A stretch of 64,000 nucleotides of DNA from Paracoccus denitrificans (GCF_900100045.1 NZ_FNEA01000008.1:124001-188000), one strand, 5' to 3'; shown: positions 45,277 through 55,140, counted from the first letter of the stretch. Notes: generated by a model from the sequence alone, not told the origin. Translations and numbers: made by a program.

Positions 45277-45978
45277 CTAGCCCAGTTCGGCCAGGAAGAT
45301 ATAGCCCGCGCCGTAGATGGTCTTGATCAGGCGTGGGTTCTTGGGGTCTTCGCCCAGCTTGGTGCGCAGGCGCGAGATGCGCACGTCCATCGCCCGGTCA
45401 AAGCTTTCGCCCGCCGTGCCTCCCAGCGTTTCCAGCATCTGCGCGCGCGAGATCAGCCGGCGTGGATTGTCGAGAAACAGCCGCAGCACCTCGGCCTCGG
45501 CATGGCTGATCGGGGTCTCGGCCCCTTCGGGCGAGGTCAGCGTATAGCGGTCGAAATCCGCGGACCAGCCGGCAAAGCGGATCTGCTGGCGGCCGGGGCC
45601 GGTCTCGCGCTGCGGCTTGCGCAGCCGCGCGCGGATGCGGGCCACCACCTCGGCCGGATCGAAGGGCTTGATGATGTAGTCGTCGGCGCCCAACTCCAGC
45701 CCGGTCACGCGGTCCTGCACTTGCGCCCGGCCCGAGATGATGATGATCGCCGCGCCGGATTCGCTGGCCAGCCGGTGGACCAGCGCCAGCCCGTCGCGGT
45801 CGGGCAGGCCCAGGTCGATCAGGCAGGCATCGGGCTGGATGCGGCGCAGCGCCGCCTCGAATTCGGTGGCGCGGGCGAAGCTGACGGTGCGAAAACCGGC
45901 CTCCTCCAGCGCCGAGGATAGCAGGCGGCGGATTTCGGGCTCGTCGTCGAGAATGGCGATCAGGGGGGTGTCAGTCAT
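45277..45978 (-). CDS. OmpR-family response regulator
   Basis: Two-component regulator of 233 residues: receiver domain with acidic pocket [10 protein letters not shown], phospho-acceptor Asp in [12 protein letters not shown] and Lys in IIKPFDPAE; then a winged-helix domain ([38 protein letters not shown]). The ATG at 45978 overlaps the kinase stop by eight bases. The kinase partner lies upstream in the same operon. Not related by position to C1 genes. Confidence 0.93.
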   Translation of the reverse strand: MTDTPLIAILDDEPEIRRLLSSALEEAGFRTVSFARATEFEAALRRIQPDACLIDLGLPDRDGLALVHRLASESGAAIIIISGRAQVQDRVTGLELGADDYIIKPFDPAEVVARIRARLRKPQRETGPGRQQIRFAGWSADFDRYTLTSPEGAETPISHAEAEVLRLFLDNPRRLISRAQMLETLGGTAGESFDRAMDVRISRLRTKLGEDPKNPRLIKTIYGAGYIFLAELG

Positions 45979-47851
45979 CGGTCTCTGCCATGGCCAGGGC
46001 CAGTTCGGTGTCGCCAAAGGGCTTGGTCAGGACCGGGCAGTCAAGCCCCGATCTGCGCGGATCGCCCGGCGGCAGCGCCGTCATCAGGATCAGAGGCAGG
46101 CCGCAGCCCCGCAGATCAGCGCCCGAGCCGTCGCCCAGTTGCAGGTCGGACAGGATCAGCGTCAGGCCGGCGAGGTCGGTCAGGCCGCGCGCCTCGGAGA
46201 GCGAGCCGGCTTCGATCACGGAATGGCCCTGGGCGGTCAGCATCTCGCGGATATGGGCGCGGATGGCGTCGTCGTCCTCGACCAGCAGCACCAGATGCGG
46301 GCGCACGGCGCGCAGCGGCAGCCGGATGGTGATCCGGGCACCGCCGCTTTCGGCATTGCCAAGCCGCAGGGTGCCGCCCGAAAGCTTGATCTGGTCATAG
46401 ACCATCGACAGGCCAAGGCCGGTGCCCTGGCTGCCCTTGGTGGTGAAGAAGGGCTCGGTGGCCCGCGCCAGCGCCTCGTCGGAAAAACCCGGGCCGGTAT
46501 CGGTGACCGAGATTTCCAGCCAGCGCCCGGCGGGCCGGGCCTCGACCGTGATGCGGCCCTGGCCCCGCATGGCGTCGCGCGCGTTCAGGATCAGGTTGAG
46601 CAGTGCGTCCTGCAACGCGCCGGGGTCCAGCATCACCCGCGCCGGCAGCTCGCCGATGCGGCTGTCCAGCGCAACGCCGGCGCCCAGCGTCGGCCGGGTC
46701 ATCGCCGCCAGGTCGTCCAGCATGGCGCGCAGTTCGACCGGCTGCGGCTGGTGCTCGCGCCCGCCGGTCAGCGCCGAGATGCCGTCGAGCAGGCGCACCC
46801 CGCGCCGGGCGGCGGCCAGCGTGGCCTGCACGTCCTCGGCCTGTTCGGGCGGCAGCCCGGCGCGGGCCAGCCGGCCCTGCAGGCCCAGGATGATGGTCAG
46901 CAGGTTGCCGAAGTCATGCGCCAGCCCCGAGGTCATCTGCGCCGCCACCGCGCGCTTGGCCGCATGGGTCAGCGCCTCGCGCGCCTGCACCTCGGCGGTG
47001 ACGTCGGTTGACAGGATATAGACGCCGCGCCCGTTCTGGTCCGGGGTCAGCGCGATGCGGATGCGTCGGCCCGAGGGCGGGTGCGTGATCTCGAATACCT
47101 GCGGCTGGCCGGCGATGGCGCGGTCCAGATGCGGGCGGATGCGGGCGAAGGTCTCGGCCCCCAGCACCGTTTCGCATTGCCGGCCGATGATCGACGCGTT
47201 CGAGCCCGGGAACACCATCGAGATCTGGTTGTTCGAGAAGGTATAGCGATAGTCCCGGTCCATATGCGCGATATGGGCCGGGACCATGGCGGTGACATGG
47301 CGGGTGCGGGCCTCGGATTCGGTCAGGATGCGCTTTGCCTCCTCCAGCGCGGCATTGGTCGCGGCCAGCGCCCGGTTCGCGGCCGAAAGCCGCTCGGCAT
47401 TCTCCAGCACCCGTTCGGAGAGTTCCTCGGACCGGGCGCGCAGCAGTTCCTCCTGCCGCTTGATATGGGTGATGTCGGTATAGACGGCGATCCAGCCGCC
47501 CTGCGACAGGGGCGCCCCCTCGACCGAGATCCAGCGGCCGTCGGCGCGCTTTCGCTCCATGTAATGCGGCTGGAAGGTGCGGGCCTGGTCGACGCGCTCG
47601 CGGATCGCGGCCTCGGGGTCGTCCTGGGGGCCGTATTCGCCGCGATGGACCAGATAGCGGATCGTGTCCTGGAAGGTGGCGCCGGCGCGGGTCAGTTTGT
47701 CCGGCAGGCCGAACATCGCCTGATAGGGGCGATTGCTGACGGCCAGCCGCAGGTCGGCGTCGAAGATCGAGATCGCCTGCTGGATCAGGTTCAACCCCGA
47801 GCGGGTCAGCTCGGCGTGCCGGTCGTTCGAGGGCATGTCCGTCCCTAGCAT
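45971..47851 (-). CDS. Hybrid PAS sensor histidine kinase with C-terminal receiver
   Basis: Sensor kinase of 626 residues. An N-terminal PAS_7-like domain (LIQQAISIFDADLRLAVSNRPY, about 20-130), a helix, and a second PAS (YRYTFSNNQISMVFPG) precede the phospho-accepting HDFGN (AQMTSGLAHDFGNLLT), N box (NLILNARDAMRG), G boxes (DTGPGF, GTGLGLSMV) and a receiver (LLVEDDDAIRA; LSDLQLGDGSG; TKPFGD). No membrane segments are visible, so the input is cytoplasmic. Start 47851 (MLGTDMPSND) is chosen; 47836 is also open. Divergent from the acyl-CoA synthetase gene, which it may control. Confidence 0.9.
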   Translation of the reverse strand: MLGTDMPSNDRHAELTRSGLNLIQQAISIFDADLRLAVSNRPYQAMFGLPDKLTRAGATFQDTIRYLVHRGEYGPQDDPEAAIRERVDQARTFQPHYMERKRADGRWISVEGAPLSQGGWIAVYTDITHIKRQEELLRARSEELSERVLENAERLSAANRALAATNAALEEAKRILTESEARTRHVTAMVPAHIAHMDRDYRYTFSNNQISMVFPGSNASIIGRQCETVLGAETFARIRPHLDRAIAGQPQVFEITHPPSGRRIRIALTPDQNGRGVYILSTDVTAEVQAREALTHAAKRAVAAQMTSGLAHDFGNLLTIILGLQGRLARAGLPPEQAEDVQATLAAARRGVRLLDGISALTGGREHQPQPVELRAMLDDLAAMTRPTLGAGVALDSRIGELPARVMLDPGALQDALLNLILNARDAMRGQGRITVEARPAGRWLEISVTDTGPGFSDEALARATEPFFTTKGSQGTGLGLSMVYDQIKLSGGTLRLGNAESGGARITIRLPLRAVRPHLVLLVEDDDAIRAHIREMLTAQGHSVIEAGSLSEARGLTDLAGLTLILSDLQLGDGSGADLRGCGLPLILMTALPPGDPRRSGLDCPVLTKPFGDTELALAMAETDD

Positions 47852-47963
47852 TGCGCAACCCCTGTAACAATTCGTAGGATTCAGGAAAAACTGACGCAAG
47901 GATTGCCGCTGTAAGCTGCAATTGCCAGAGGGAAGAGGAGCCCTGACGGCAAGGGGAGGATAC

Positions 47964-49940
47964 ATGCAGAACGCTGAGGCGGCCCAGGCCGGTTTGCAGT
48001 CGATTCCAGCGTTGCTGGCGCGCAATGCCGAACGCTTCGGCGACCGGCCGGCCTATCGGGAAAAGGAATTCGGGATCTGGCAAAGCTGGACCTGGGCCGA
48101 GGCCGCGACCGAGATCCGCGACCTGGCGCTGGGCTTTCTGGTGCTGGGCCTGAACCGGGGCGATCATGTCGCCATCATCGGCCGCAACCGCCCGGCGCAT
48201 TACTGGGCGATGGTCGCGGCGCAGATGTGCGGCGCGGTGCCGGTGCCGCTGTATCAGGACGCGGTGGCCGAAGAGATGGCCTATGTGCTGGACCATTGCG
48301 GCGCGCGCTTCGTCGTCTGTGGCGACCAGGAACAGGTGGACAAGGTGCTGGAGGTGGGCGACCGCGCCCCTTCGGTCCAGCATCTCGTCTATACCGACAA
48401 GCGCGGAATGCGGAAATACGACCATGCCCGCATGAACGCGCTGGCCGATGTGCAGGCCGAGGGCCGCGCGGCCCAGCAGCGGCTGGGCCATGAACTGGAC
48501 GAGCGCATTGCCGAGCTGGGCTACGACGACACCTGCGTGATGCTGTATACTTCGGGCACTACCGGCAAGCCCAAGGGCGTGGTGCTGTCTAACCGCAACA
48601 TCATCGAGACCGGCAAGAACACCGCCTCCTTCGACCAGCTGACCGCGCGCGAGGAGGTGCTGGCCTATCTGCCGATGGCCTGGGTCGGCGACTTCATCTT
48701 TTCGGTCGGGCAGGCCTATTGGGCCGGCTTCACCGTGAACTGCCCCGAGGGCGCGCATACGATGATGACCGACCTGCGCGAGATCGGGCCGACCTATTTC
48801 TTCGCCCCGCCGCGCGTCTTCGAAGGCCAGCTGACCTCGGTGATGATCCGCATGGAGGATGCCAGCCGCATCAAGCGCCGGCTGTTCAAGCACTATATGG
48901 AGATCGCCCGCCGCATCGGACCGGCGCTTCTGGACGGCAAGCCGGTCGGGGCGCTGGACCGGCTGCGCTACATGCTGGGCAACCTGCTGGTCTATGGCCC
49001 GCTGAAGAACACGCTGGGCTATTCGCGCATCCGCGTCGGCTATACCGCGGGCGAGGCGATCGGGCCCGAGATCTTTGATTTCTATCGCAGCCTCGGCATC
49101 AACCTGAAACAGCTCTACGGCCAGACCGAGGCCAGCGTCTTCATCACCCAGCAGCCGGACGGGCAAGTGCGCTCGGATACGGTGGGCGTGCCGTCCCCGG
49201 GGGTCGAACTGAAGATCGCCGAGAACGGCGAGGTCTTCTATCGCTCGCCCGGCACCTTCGTCGAATATTACAACAACCCCGACAGCACCGCCTCGACCAA
49301 GGATGCCGAGGGCTGGGTGGCGACGGGCGACGCCGGCTTCTTCGAGGAAGAGTCGGGCCACCTGCGCATCATCGACCGTGCCAAGGACGTGGGCCGCATG
49401 GCCGACGGCCGGATGTTCGCGCCGAAATATGTCGAGAACAAGCTGAAGTTCTATCCCAACATCCTGGAGGCGGTGGTCTTCGGCGCCGGCCGCGACATGT
49501 GCACCGCCTTCGTCAACATCGACCTGACCGCGGTCGGCAACTGGGCCGAGCGCAACAACATCGCCTATGCCAGCTATCAGGAACTGGCCGGCCATCCGCA
49601 GGTCTATGCGACGATCAAGGAACATGTCGAGGCGGTGAACGAATCCGTCGCCCAGGACCCGATGCTGTCGGGCTGCCAGATCAGCCGCTTCCTGGTGCTG
49701 CACAAGGAGCTTGATCCCGACGACGGCGAGATGACCCGCACGCGCAAGGTGCGCCGCAACATCATCGCCGAGAAATATGCCGACCTGATCGAGGCGCTCT
49801 ATGACGGCCGCGACACGGTCAGCACCCGCACCGAGGTGACCTATGAGGACGGCCGCAAGGGCGAGATCCGCGCGACCCTGAAGATCGAGGACGCCCGGAC
49901 CTTCCCGACCCGGACCATGCAGAAGGTGGCCGCGGAATGA
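47964..49940 (+). CDS. AMP-dependent acyl-CoA synthetase
   Basis: ANL-family ligase of 658 residues, similar in layout to long-chain fatty-acid CoA ligases. AMP motifs are YTSGTTGKPKG (195-205) and YGQTEASVF; the gatekeeper region is EGWVATGDAGFF, followed by an adenylation-hinge DRAKDVGRMADGRMF. It lacks the usual C-terminal Lys motif of acetyl-CoA synthetases, but has the RTRKVRRNIIAEKY tail of FadD15-type enzymes. GGGGAGGA precedes the ATG at 47964. First gene of a unit with a liv-type importer and a second CoA ligase, so it probably activates an imported carboxylic acid. Confidence 0.85.
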   Translation: MQNAEAAQAGLQSIPALLARNAERFGDRPAYREKEFGIWQSWTWAEAATEIRDLALGFLVLGLNRGDHVAIIGRNRPAHYWAMVAAQMCGAVPVPLYQDAVAEEMAYVLDHCGARFVVCGDQEQVDKVLEVGDRAPSVQHLVYTDKRGMRKYDHARMNALADVQAEGRAAQQRLGHELDERIAELGYDDTCVMLYTSGTTGKPKGVVLSNRNIIETGKNTASFDQLTAREEVLAYLPMAWVGDFIFSVGQAYWAGFTVNCPEGAHTMMTDLREIGPTYFFAPPRVFEGQLTSVMIRMEDASRIKRRLFKHYMEIARRIGPALLDGKPVGALDRLRYMLGNLLVYGPLKNTLGYSRIRVGYTAGEAIGPEIFDFYRSLGINLKQLYGQTEASVFITQQPDGQVRSDTVGVPSPGVELKIAENGEVFYRSPGTFVEYYNNPDSTASTKDAEGWVATGDAGFFEEESGHLRIIDRAKDVGRMADGRMFAPKYVENKLKFYPNILEAVVFGAGRDMCTAFVNIDLTAVGNWAERNNIAYASYQELAGHPQVYATIKEHVEAVNESVAQDPMLSGCQISRFLVLHKELDPDDGEMTRTRKVRRNIIAEKYADLIEALYDGRDTVSTRTEVTYEDGRKGEIRATLKIEDARTFPTRTMQKVAAE

Positions 49941-50746
49941 CCCAGACGACAATCACCCCCGACGGCCGCCAGATCGGCGACGTGCTGATGGACCTGAGGA
50001 ACATCACCCTGCGCTTTGGCGGCGTGACGGCCATCAAGGACATCAGCTTCGATATCCGCGAGGGCGAGATCCGCGCCATCATCGGCCCGAACGGCGCCGG
50101 GAAATCCTCGATGCTGAACGTGATCTCGGGTTTCTATGTCCCGCAAGAGGGCGAGATCTGGTTCAAGGGTTATCGCCGCGGCCCGATGAAGCCCTATGAG
50201 GTGGCGCGGCTGGGCATCGCCCGCACCTTCCAGAACATCGCGCTGTTCGACGGCATGTCGGTGCTGGACAACATCATGACCGGCCGGCTGAACATGATGA
50301 AGGCGCCGATCTGGAGCCAAGCCCTGTGGTGGGGCCGGGCCGAGCGCGAGGAGGTCGAGAACCGCGAGCAGGTCGAGAAGATCATCGACTTCCTGGAAAT
50401 CCAGAACATCCGCAAGACGCCGGTCGGCCGTCTGCCTTACGGCTTGAAGAAGCGCGTGGAACTGGCGCGGGCACTGGCGGCCGAGCCGAAGATCCTGCTG
50501 CTCGACGAGCCGATGGCCGGCATGAACGTCGAGGAGAAAGAGGACATGTGCCGCTTCATCCTGGACGTGAACGACGAATTCGGCACCACCATCGCGCTGA
50601 TCGAGCACGACATGGGCGTCGTCATGGACCTCAGCGACCGGGTGGTGGTGATGGATTACGGACGCAAGATCGGCGACGGCACCCCCGACGAGGTGCGCAA
50701 CAATCCCGAAGTCATCAGCGCCTATCTGGGCGTGGCGCACGAATAA
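49937..50746 (+). CDS. livG: Branched-chain amino acid-type ABC transporter ATPase (LivG type)
   Basis: ATP-binding subunit of 269 residues with Walker A IGPNGAGKSSML, signature region LPYGLKKRVELARAL (where LivG has LSYGQQR), Walker B ILLLDEPMAGMN and IEHDMGVVMD. It contains the long LivG-type insert before the signature. Coupled to the acyl-CoA synthetase by ATGA. The ligand may be an aromatic or branched acid rather than an amino acid. Confidence 0.88.
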   Translation: MTQTTITPDGRQIGDVLMDLRNITLRFGGVTAIKDISFDIREGEIRAIIGPNGAGKSSMLNVISGFYVPQEGEIWFKGYRRGPMKPYEVARLGIARTFQNIALFDGMSVLDNIMTGRLNMMKAPIWSQALWWGRAEREEVENREQVEKIIDFLEIQNIRKTPVGRLPYGLKKRVELARALAAEPKILLLDEPMAGMNVEEKEDMCRFILDVNDEFGTTIALIEHDMGVVMDLSDRVVVMDYGRKIGDGTPDEVRNNPEVISAYLGVAHE

Positions 50747-50756
50747 GGGGACGGCG

Positions 50757-51737
50757 ATGGAATTTCTGTACGCAAGCGAGGTCCTGCTGAACGGCCTGAT
50801 GGCCGGGGTGATGTATTCGCTGGTCGCGCTGGGCTTCGTGCTGATCTACAAGGCCTCGGGCATCTTCAACTATGCCCAGGGGGTGATGGCGCTGTTCGCG
50901 GCCATGACGCTGGTCGGCATCATGGAGGGCCGCGTGCCCTTTGCGCATCTGATCAACGCGGCCTTCGGCGTGCATCTGTCGAGCTTCGGCTGGACGGTGC
51001 CGGGGCTGCTGGCCATCCTTCTGACGGCGCTGATCATGGTCGGCCTTGCCATCGCCATCGAAAAGCTGGTGCTGAAGCACCTGGTCGGGCAAGAGCCGAT
51101 CATCCTGTTCATGGCCACCATCGGCCTCGCCTGGTTTCTCGAGGGGCTCGGCGACGTGATGTGGGGCGCCGACGTGAAGGTGCTGGACGTGGGCCTGCCG
51201 CAGGGCATTTCCGAGACGGTCGAGACGATGACCGACGGTTTGTTCGGCTATGGCTTCTTTATCGACCGGCTGGACATCTGGGCGACGGTGATCGCGGCGG
51301 TGCTGGTCGCGGCCCTGGTCGGCTTCTCGCAATATACCAAGCAGGGCCGGGCGATGCGCGCGGTGGCCGACGACCACCAGGCGGCGCTTTCGGTGGGCAT
51401 CAGCCTGCAATTCATCTGGATCATGGTCTGGTCGATCGCCGGCTTCGTGGCGCTGGTCGCGGGCATCATGTGGGGCACGAAGTCGGGGGTGCAGTTCAGC
51501 CTTTCGCTGATCGCGCTCAAGGCGCTGCCGGTGCTGATGCTCGGGGGCTTCACCTCGATCCCCGGCGCCATCGTTGGCGGGCTGATCATCGGCATGGGCG
51601 AGAAGCTCTTCGAATATTTCGTCGGCCCCGCGGTCGGCGGCGCGACCGAGAACTGGTTCGCCTATGTGCTGGCGCTGCTCTTCCTCGTCTTCCGGCCGCA
51701 GGGCCTGTTTGGCGAGCGCATCATCGAGCGGGTGTAG
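50757..51737 (+). CDS. livH: Branched-chain amino acid-type ABC permease (LivH type)
   Basis: Permease of 326 residues with about eight hydrophobic helices. LivH features are NGLMAGVMYSLVALGFVLIYKASG near the start and AVADDHQAALSVGIS in the cytoplasmic loop, followed by LMLGGFTSIPGAIVGGLIIG. Ten bases after livG. A palindromic repeat separates it from livM. Confidence 0.9.
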   Translation: MEFLYASEVLLNGLMAGVMYSLVALGFVLIYKASGIFNYAQGVMALFAAMTLVGIMEGRVPFAHLINAAFGVHLSSFGWTVPGLLAILLTALIMVGLAIAIEKLVLKHLVGQEPIILFMATIGLAWFLEGLGDVMWGADVKVLDVGLPQGISETVETMTDGLFGYGFFIDRLDIWATVIAAVLVAALVGFSQYTKQGRAMRAVADDHQAALSVGISLQFIWIMVWSIAGFVALVAGIMWGTKSGVQFSLSLIALKALPVLMLGGFTSIPGAIVGGLIIGMGEKLFEYFVGPAVGGATENWFAYVLALLFLVFRPQGLFGERIIERV

Positions 51738-51765
51738 CCATGGCGCGAGTTGAGGACTCGAGATT

Positions 51766-51810
51766 GAGTATTTGCAGAACGAAGAAGCCTTCTCTGTTCC
51801 ATAAATACTC
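51766..51810. repeat. Palindromic repetitive element between livH and livM
   Basis: GAGTATTT (51766-51773) and AAATACTC (51803-51810) are perfect arms, and inside them GAAC/GTTC and AGAA/TTCT pair too, giving an imperfect hairpin of about 45 bases that is AT-rich against its surroundings. Its sequence resembles short intergenic palindromes that recur in Rhodobacteraceae genomes. It interrupts an operon. Confidence 0.7.
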
Positions 51811-51842
51811 AAATGTCGAAACGACGAAGCCGGGAGGGGCGG

Positions 51843-52919
51843 ATGTTCTATCGTGAGGCGGGCGACTTCAAGACGAGCTATCGCGACGATGGCCAGACCT
51901 TTCCGATCAAGCTGGATCGCTGGGGATATTACGCGATCCTGGCGGTGGCGTTCCTGGTGGTGCCACTGGTCATCGACAGCTATTGGGCCAATGCGGTCCT
52001 GGTGCCTTTCCTGATCTATGCCATCGCCGCGCTGGGGCTGAACATCCTGACCGGCTATGCCGGGCAGGTCAGCCTGGGCACCGGCGGCTTCATGGCGGTG
52101 GGCGCCTATGCGGTCTACAAGCTGATGGTCGCCTTTCCCGGCGTGCCGATCGTCGTCCACATCATCCTGGCCGGAGCGATCACCGCCGTCGTCGGCATGC
52201 TCTTCGGCCTGCCCAGCCTGCGCATCAAGGGCTTCTACCTGGCCGTGGCGACGCTGGCCGCGCAGTTCTTTCTGGTGTGGCTGTTCAACAAGGTGCCGTG
52301 GTTCTACAACTACTCGGCCTCGGGCCAGATCAACGCGCCCGAACGCACCATCCTGGGCTGGGCGGTGACCGGGCCCGCCACCTCGGCTTCGGCGAAATAC
52401 CTGATCTGCCTGTGCTTTGCCGTCGGGCTGGCCTGGATGGCGCGCAACCTGACCCGCGGTAGCGTGGGGCGGAAATGGATGGCGATCCGCGACATGGACA
52501 TCGCGGCCGAAATCATCGGGGTGAACCCGCTGACCGCCAAGCTGTCGGCCTTTGCCGTCTCCAGCTTCTTCGTGGGTATCGCCGGGGCACTGCTGTTCTC
52601 GGTCTATCTGGGTGCGGCCGAGGCCAGCGAAGCCTTCGGCATCAACAAGAGCTTCCTGGTGCTGTTCATGATCATCATCGGCGGGCTCGGCAGCATCTTC
52701 GGCAGCTTTGCCGGTGCCGCTTTCCTGGTGCTGCTGCCGGTCCTGCTGAAGAACGTGCTGGTGGCGCAGTTCGGCTGGCCGACCGACCTGGCCGCCCATA
52801 TCGAGTTGATGATCGTCGGCGCGCTGATCGTGTTCTTCCTGATCGTCGAGCCGCACGGGCTGGCGCGGCTCTGGGCACTGACGAAAGAGAAGCTGCGGCT
52901 CTGGCCGTTCCCGCATTAA
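51843..52919 (+). CDS. livM: Branched-chain amino acid-type ABC permease (LivM type)
   Basis: Permease of 358 residues with about nine hydrophobic helices; conserved IYAIAALGLNILTGYAGQVSLGTGGFMAVG and the loop KWMAIRDMDIAAEIIGVNP, then IIIGGLGSIFGSFAGAAF. The start ATG 51843 is preceded by GGGAGG (51832-51837); upstream codons extend into the palindrome. The N-terminal 25 residues are polar. Confidence 0.9.
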   Translation: MFYREAGDFKTSYRDDGQTFPIKLDRWGYYAILAVAFLVVPLVIDSYWANAVLVPFLIYAIAALGLNILTGYAGQVSLGTGGFMAVGAYAVYKLMVAFPGVPIVVHIILAGAITAVVGMLFGLPSLRIKGFYLAVATLAAQFFLVWLFNKVPWFYNYSASGQINAPERTILGWAVTGPATSASAKYLICLCFAVGLAWMARNLTRGSVGRKWMAIRDMDIAAEIIGVNPLTAKLSAFAVSSFFVGIAGALLFSVYLGAAEASEAFGINKSFLVLFMIIIGGLGSIFGSFAGAAFLVLLPVLLKNVLVAQFGWPTDLAAHIELMIVGALIVFFLIVEPHGLARLWALTKEKLRLWPFPH

Positions 52920-52963
52920 CGACCGGACAACCGGCGGACGAAAACCCTTGGGAGGAGACCAAG

Positions 52964-54244
52964 ATGAAACTGAAACTCGCAACTGTTGCACTGGGTGCCG
53001 TCATGGCGGCGGCGCCGGCCATGGCCGACCTGGTGGTGCCCAATCTCAGCTATCGCACCGGGCCCTATGGCGCGAACGGCACGCAATATGCCGACGGGTT
53101 CAACGATTACTTCACCCTGCTGAACGAGCGCGACGGCGGCATTGGTGGCGAAAAGATCCGGACCCCGGAATGCGAGACCGCCTATAACACCGAGAAGGGC
53201 GTCGAGTGCTACGAGGCGACCAAGGGCTCGGGCGCGCTGGTCTACAACCCGCTCTCGACCGGCATCACCTATCAGCTGATCCCCAAGGTGGCGGCGGACA
53301 AGATCCCGCTTTACACGCCGGGCTATGGCCGGACCTCGGCCAAGAACGGCAAGGTCTTCGAATGGGTGTTCAACGCGCCGGCGAACTACTGGGACGGTGC
53401 CAGCGTGGCGATCAAGTATCTGCTGGACCAGAACGGCGGCAGCCTTGAAGGCAAGAAGATCGCGCTGGTCTATCACAACTCGGCCTATGGCAAGGAGCCG
53501 ATCCGCACCCTTCAGGAGCTTGGCAAGAAGCACGGCTTCACCCTGACCGAACTGCCGGTCGATCCGCCGGGCCAGGAACAGAAGAGCCAGTGGCTGCAGA
53601 TCCGCCGCGACAAGCCGGATTACGTGCTGATGTGGGGCTGGGGCGTGATGAACCAGACCGCCATCCAGGAAGCCGCCAACATCCGCTTCCCGATGGAGAA
53701 CTTCATCGGCACCTATTGGTCGGGCTCGGAAGTGGACGTGAAGCCGGTAGGCGCGGGCGCCAACGGCTACAAGGCGCTGACCTTCCACGGCGTCGGCATG
53801 GATTATCCGATCTATGAGGACATGAAGAAGCACGTCATCGATCCGGGCAAGGCTTCGCAGGGCGGGCAGTTCGTCGGCTCGGTGCTTTACTCGCGCGGCA
53901 TGTATGCCGGGGTGGTGATCGCCGAGGCGATCAAGAAGGCGCAGGAACTGGCCGGCACGTCGCAGATCACCGCGGCGCAGTTGCGCGACGGGTTCGAGGC
54001 GCTGGACATCACGCCGGAGCGTCTGGCCGAGCTGGGGCTGCCGGACTTCGGTCCCGAGATCAAGATGTCCTGCGACAACCATGGTGGCAGCGGCATGGCG
54101 CGGCTTCAGCAATGGGACGCCTCGGCCGGGAAATGGACCCTGATCACCGACTTTACCCAACCCGATCAGGACGTGCTGGACCCGCTGATCCTTGAGGACA
54201 GCGAGGCTTATGCCAAGGAAGCCGGCATCTCGCCGCGCTGCTGA
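52964..54244 (+). CDS. livK: Branched-chain amino acid-type ABC substrate-binding protein
   Basis: Periplasmic binding protein of 426 residues, type I fold: signal peptide (about 1-22, ending AMA), then LVVPNLSYRTGPYGANGTQY, KKIALVYHNSAYGKEPIRTL and NFIGTYWSGSEVDV. The residues around the first strand differ from amino-acid binders (YRTGPYGANG in place of GPLTG), as in homologues near aromatic or acid CoA ligases. A GGGAGGAG Shine-Dalgarno precedes the ATG. The long length suits such non-amino-acid binders. Confidence 0.88.
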   Translation: MKLKLATVALGAVMAAAPAMADLVVPNLSYRTGPYGANGTQYADGFNDYFTLLNERDGGIGGEKIRTPECETAYNTEKGVECYEATKGSGALVYNPLSTGITYQLIPKVAADKIPLYTPGYGRTSAKNGKVFEWVFNAPANYWDGASVAIKYLLDQNGGSLEGKKIALVYHNSAYGKEPIRTLQELGKKHGFTLTELPVDPPGQEQKSQWLQIRRDKPDYVLMWGWGVMNQTAIQEAANIRFPMENFIGTYWSGSEVDVKPVGAGANGYKALTFHGVGMDYPIYEDMKKHVIDPGKASQGGQFVGSVLYSRGMYAGVVIAEAIKKAQELAGTSQITAAQLRDGFEALDITPERLAELGLPDFGPEIKMSCDNHGGSGMARLQQWDASAGKWTLITDFTQPDQDVLDPLILEDSEAYAKEAGISPRC

Positions 54245-54251
54245 TCCCTTG

Positions 54252-54273
54252 CCCCGGCGGTTCGCCGCCGGGG
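54252..54273 (+). other. UUCG-capped hairpin between livK and livF
   Basis: CCCCGGCGG (54252-54260) and CCGCCGGGG (54265-54273) flank a TTCG loop, a very stable stem. No T-run; it likely protects livK mRNA. Confidence 0.6.
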
Positions 54274-54297
54274 TCCATGGACCCGGAGGGAAAGCCC

Positions 54298-55122
54298 ATG
54301 TTCGACGCCGCGCCCCAACGCGAGACCCTGCTCGAGGTCAACAATATCGAGGTGATCTACAATCACGTCATCCTGGTGCTGAAGGGCGTCAGCCTGTCGG
54401 TGCCCAAGGGCGGCATCACCGCGCTGCTGGGCGGAAACGGCGCGGGCAAGACGACGACGCTGAAGGCGATCTCGAACCTGCTGCATTCCGAGCGCGGCGA
54501 GGTCACCAAGGGCTCGATCAGCTATCGCGGCGAGCGGATCCAGGACATGGACCCCGCCTCGGTGGTGAAGAAGGGCATCATCCAGGTGATGGAAGGGCGC
54601 CATTGCTTCGAGCACCTGACCATCGAGGAAAACCTGCTGACCGGCGCCTATACCCGCACCGACGGCAGCGCGGCGATCCGGCAGGACCTGGAGATGGTCT
54701 ACTCCTATTTTCCCCGGCTCAAGGAACGCCGGAAAAGCCAGGCCGGCTATACCTCGGGCGGCGAGCAGCAGATGTGCGCGATGGGCCGCGCGCTGATGTC
54801 GCGCCCCGAGACGATCCTGCTGGACGAGCCCTCGATGGGCCTTGCCCCGCAGCTGGTCGAGCAGATCTTCGAGATCGTCAAGGCGGTGAACGAGGGCGAG
54901 GGCGTGACCTTCCTGCTGGCCGAGCAGAACACCAACGTCGCGCTGCGCTATGCCCATTACGGCTATATCCTGGAAAGCGGCCGCGTGGTGATGGACGGGC
55001 CGGCGGATGCGCTGCGCGAGAACCCCGACGTCAAGGAATTCTATCTCGGCATGTCCGACCAGGGCCGCAAGAGCTTTCGCGACGTGCGGTCCTATCGCCG
55101 GCGCAAGCGCTGGCTGGCCTGA
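54298..55122 (+). CDS. livF: Branched-chain amino acid-type ABC transporter ATPase (LivF type)
   Basis: ATPase of 274 residues. Walker A is GGNGAGKTTTLKAI, signature YTSGGEQQMCAMGRAL and Walker B ILLDEPSMGLAPQLV, followed by LLAEQNTNVALRYA. It keeps LivF length plus a basic C-terminal tail (RRRKRWLA). The ATG 54298 is preferred to 54277 because GGAGGG lies eight bases before it. Nineteen bases separate it from the CoA ligase gene. Confidence 0.9.
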   Translation: MFDAAPQRETLLEVNNIEVIYNHVILVLKGVSLSVPKGGITALLGGNGAGKTTTLKAISNLLHSERGEVTKGSISYRGERIQDMDPASVVKKGIIQVMEGRHCFEHLTIEENLLTGAYTRTDGSAAIRQDLEMVYSYFPRLKERRKSQAGYTSGGEQQMCAMGRALMSRPETILLDEPSMGLAPQLVEQIFEIVKAVNEGEGVTFLLAEQNTNVALRYAHYGYILESGRVVMDGPADALRENPDVKEFYLGMSDQGRKSFRDVRSYRRRKRWLA

Positions 55123-55140
55123 AGGCAGAAAGGCATCCCC

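Noticed and set aside
45277..48025. The two-component pair as FlhS/FlhR, the known regulators of P. denitrificans C1 genes
   Set aside because: The regulator here is OmpR-type and the kinase is a two-PAS hybrid lying beside liv and CoA-ligase genes. As I recall it, the homologous RfdR is of the LuxR/NarL type; this could not be verified here.
46914..49952. Long minus-strand frame opposite the acyl-CoA synthetase
   Set aside because: Same effect; shadow of a conserved gene, composed of low-complexity translation.
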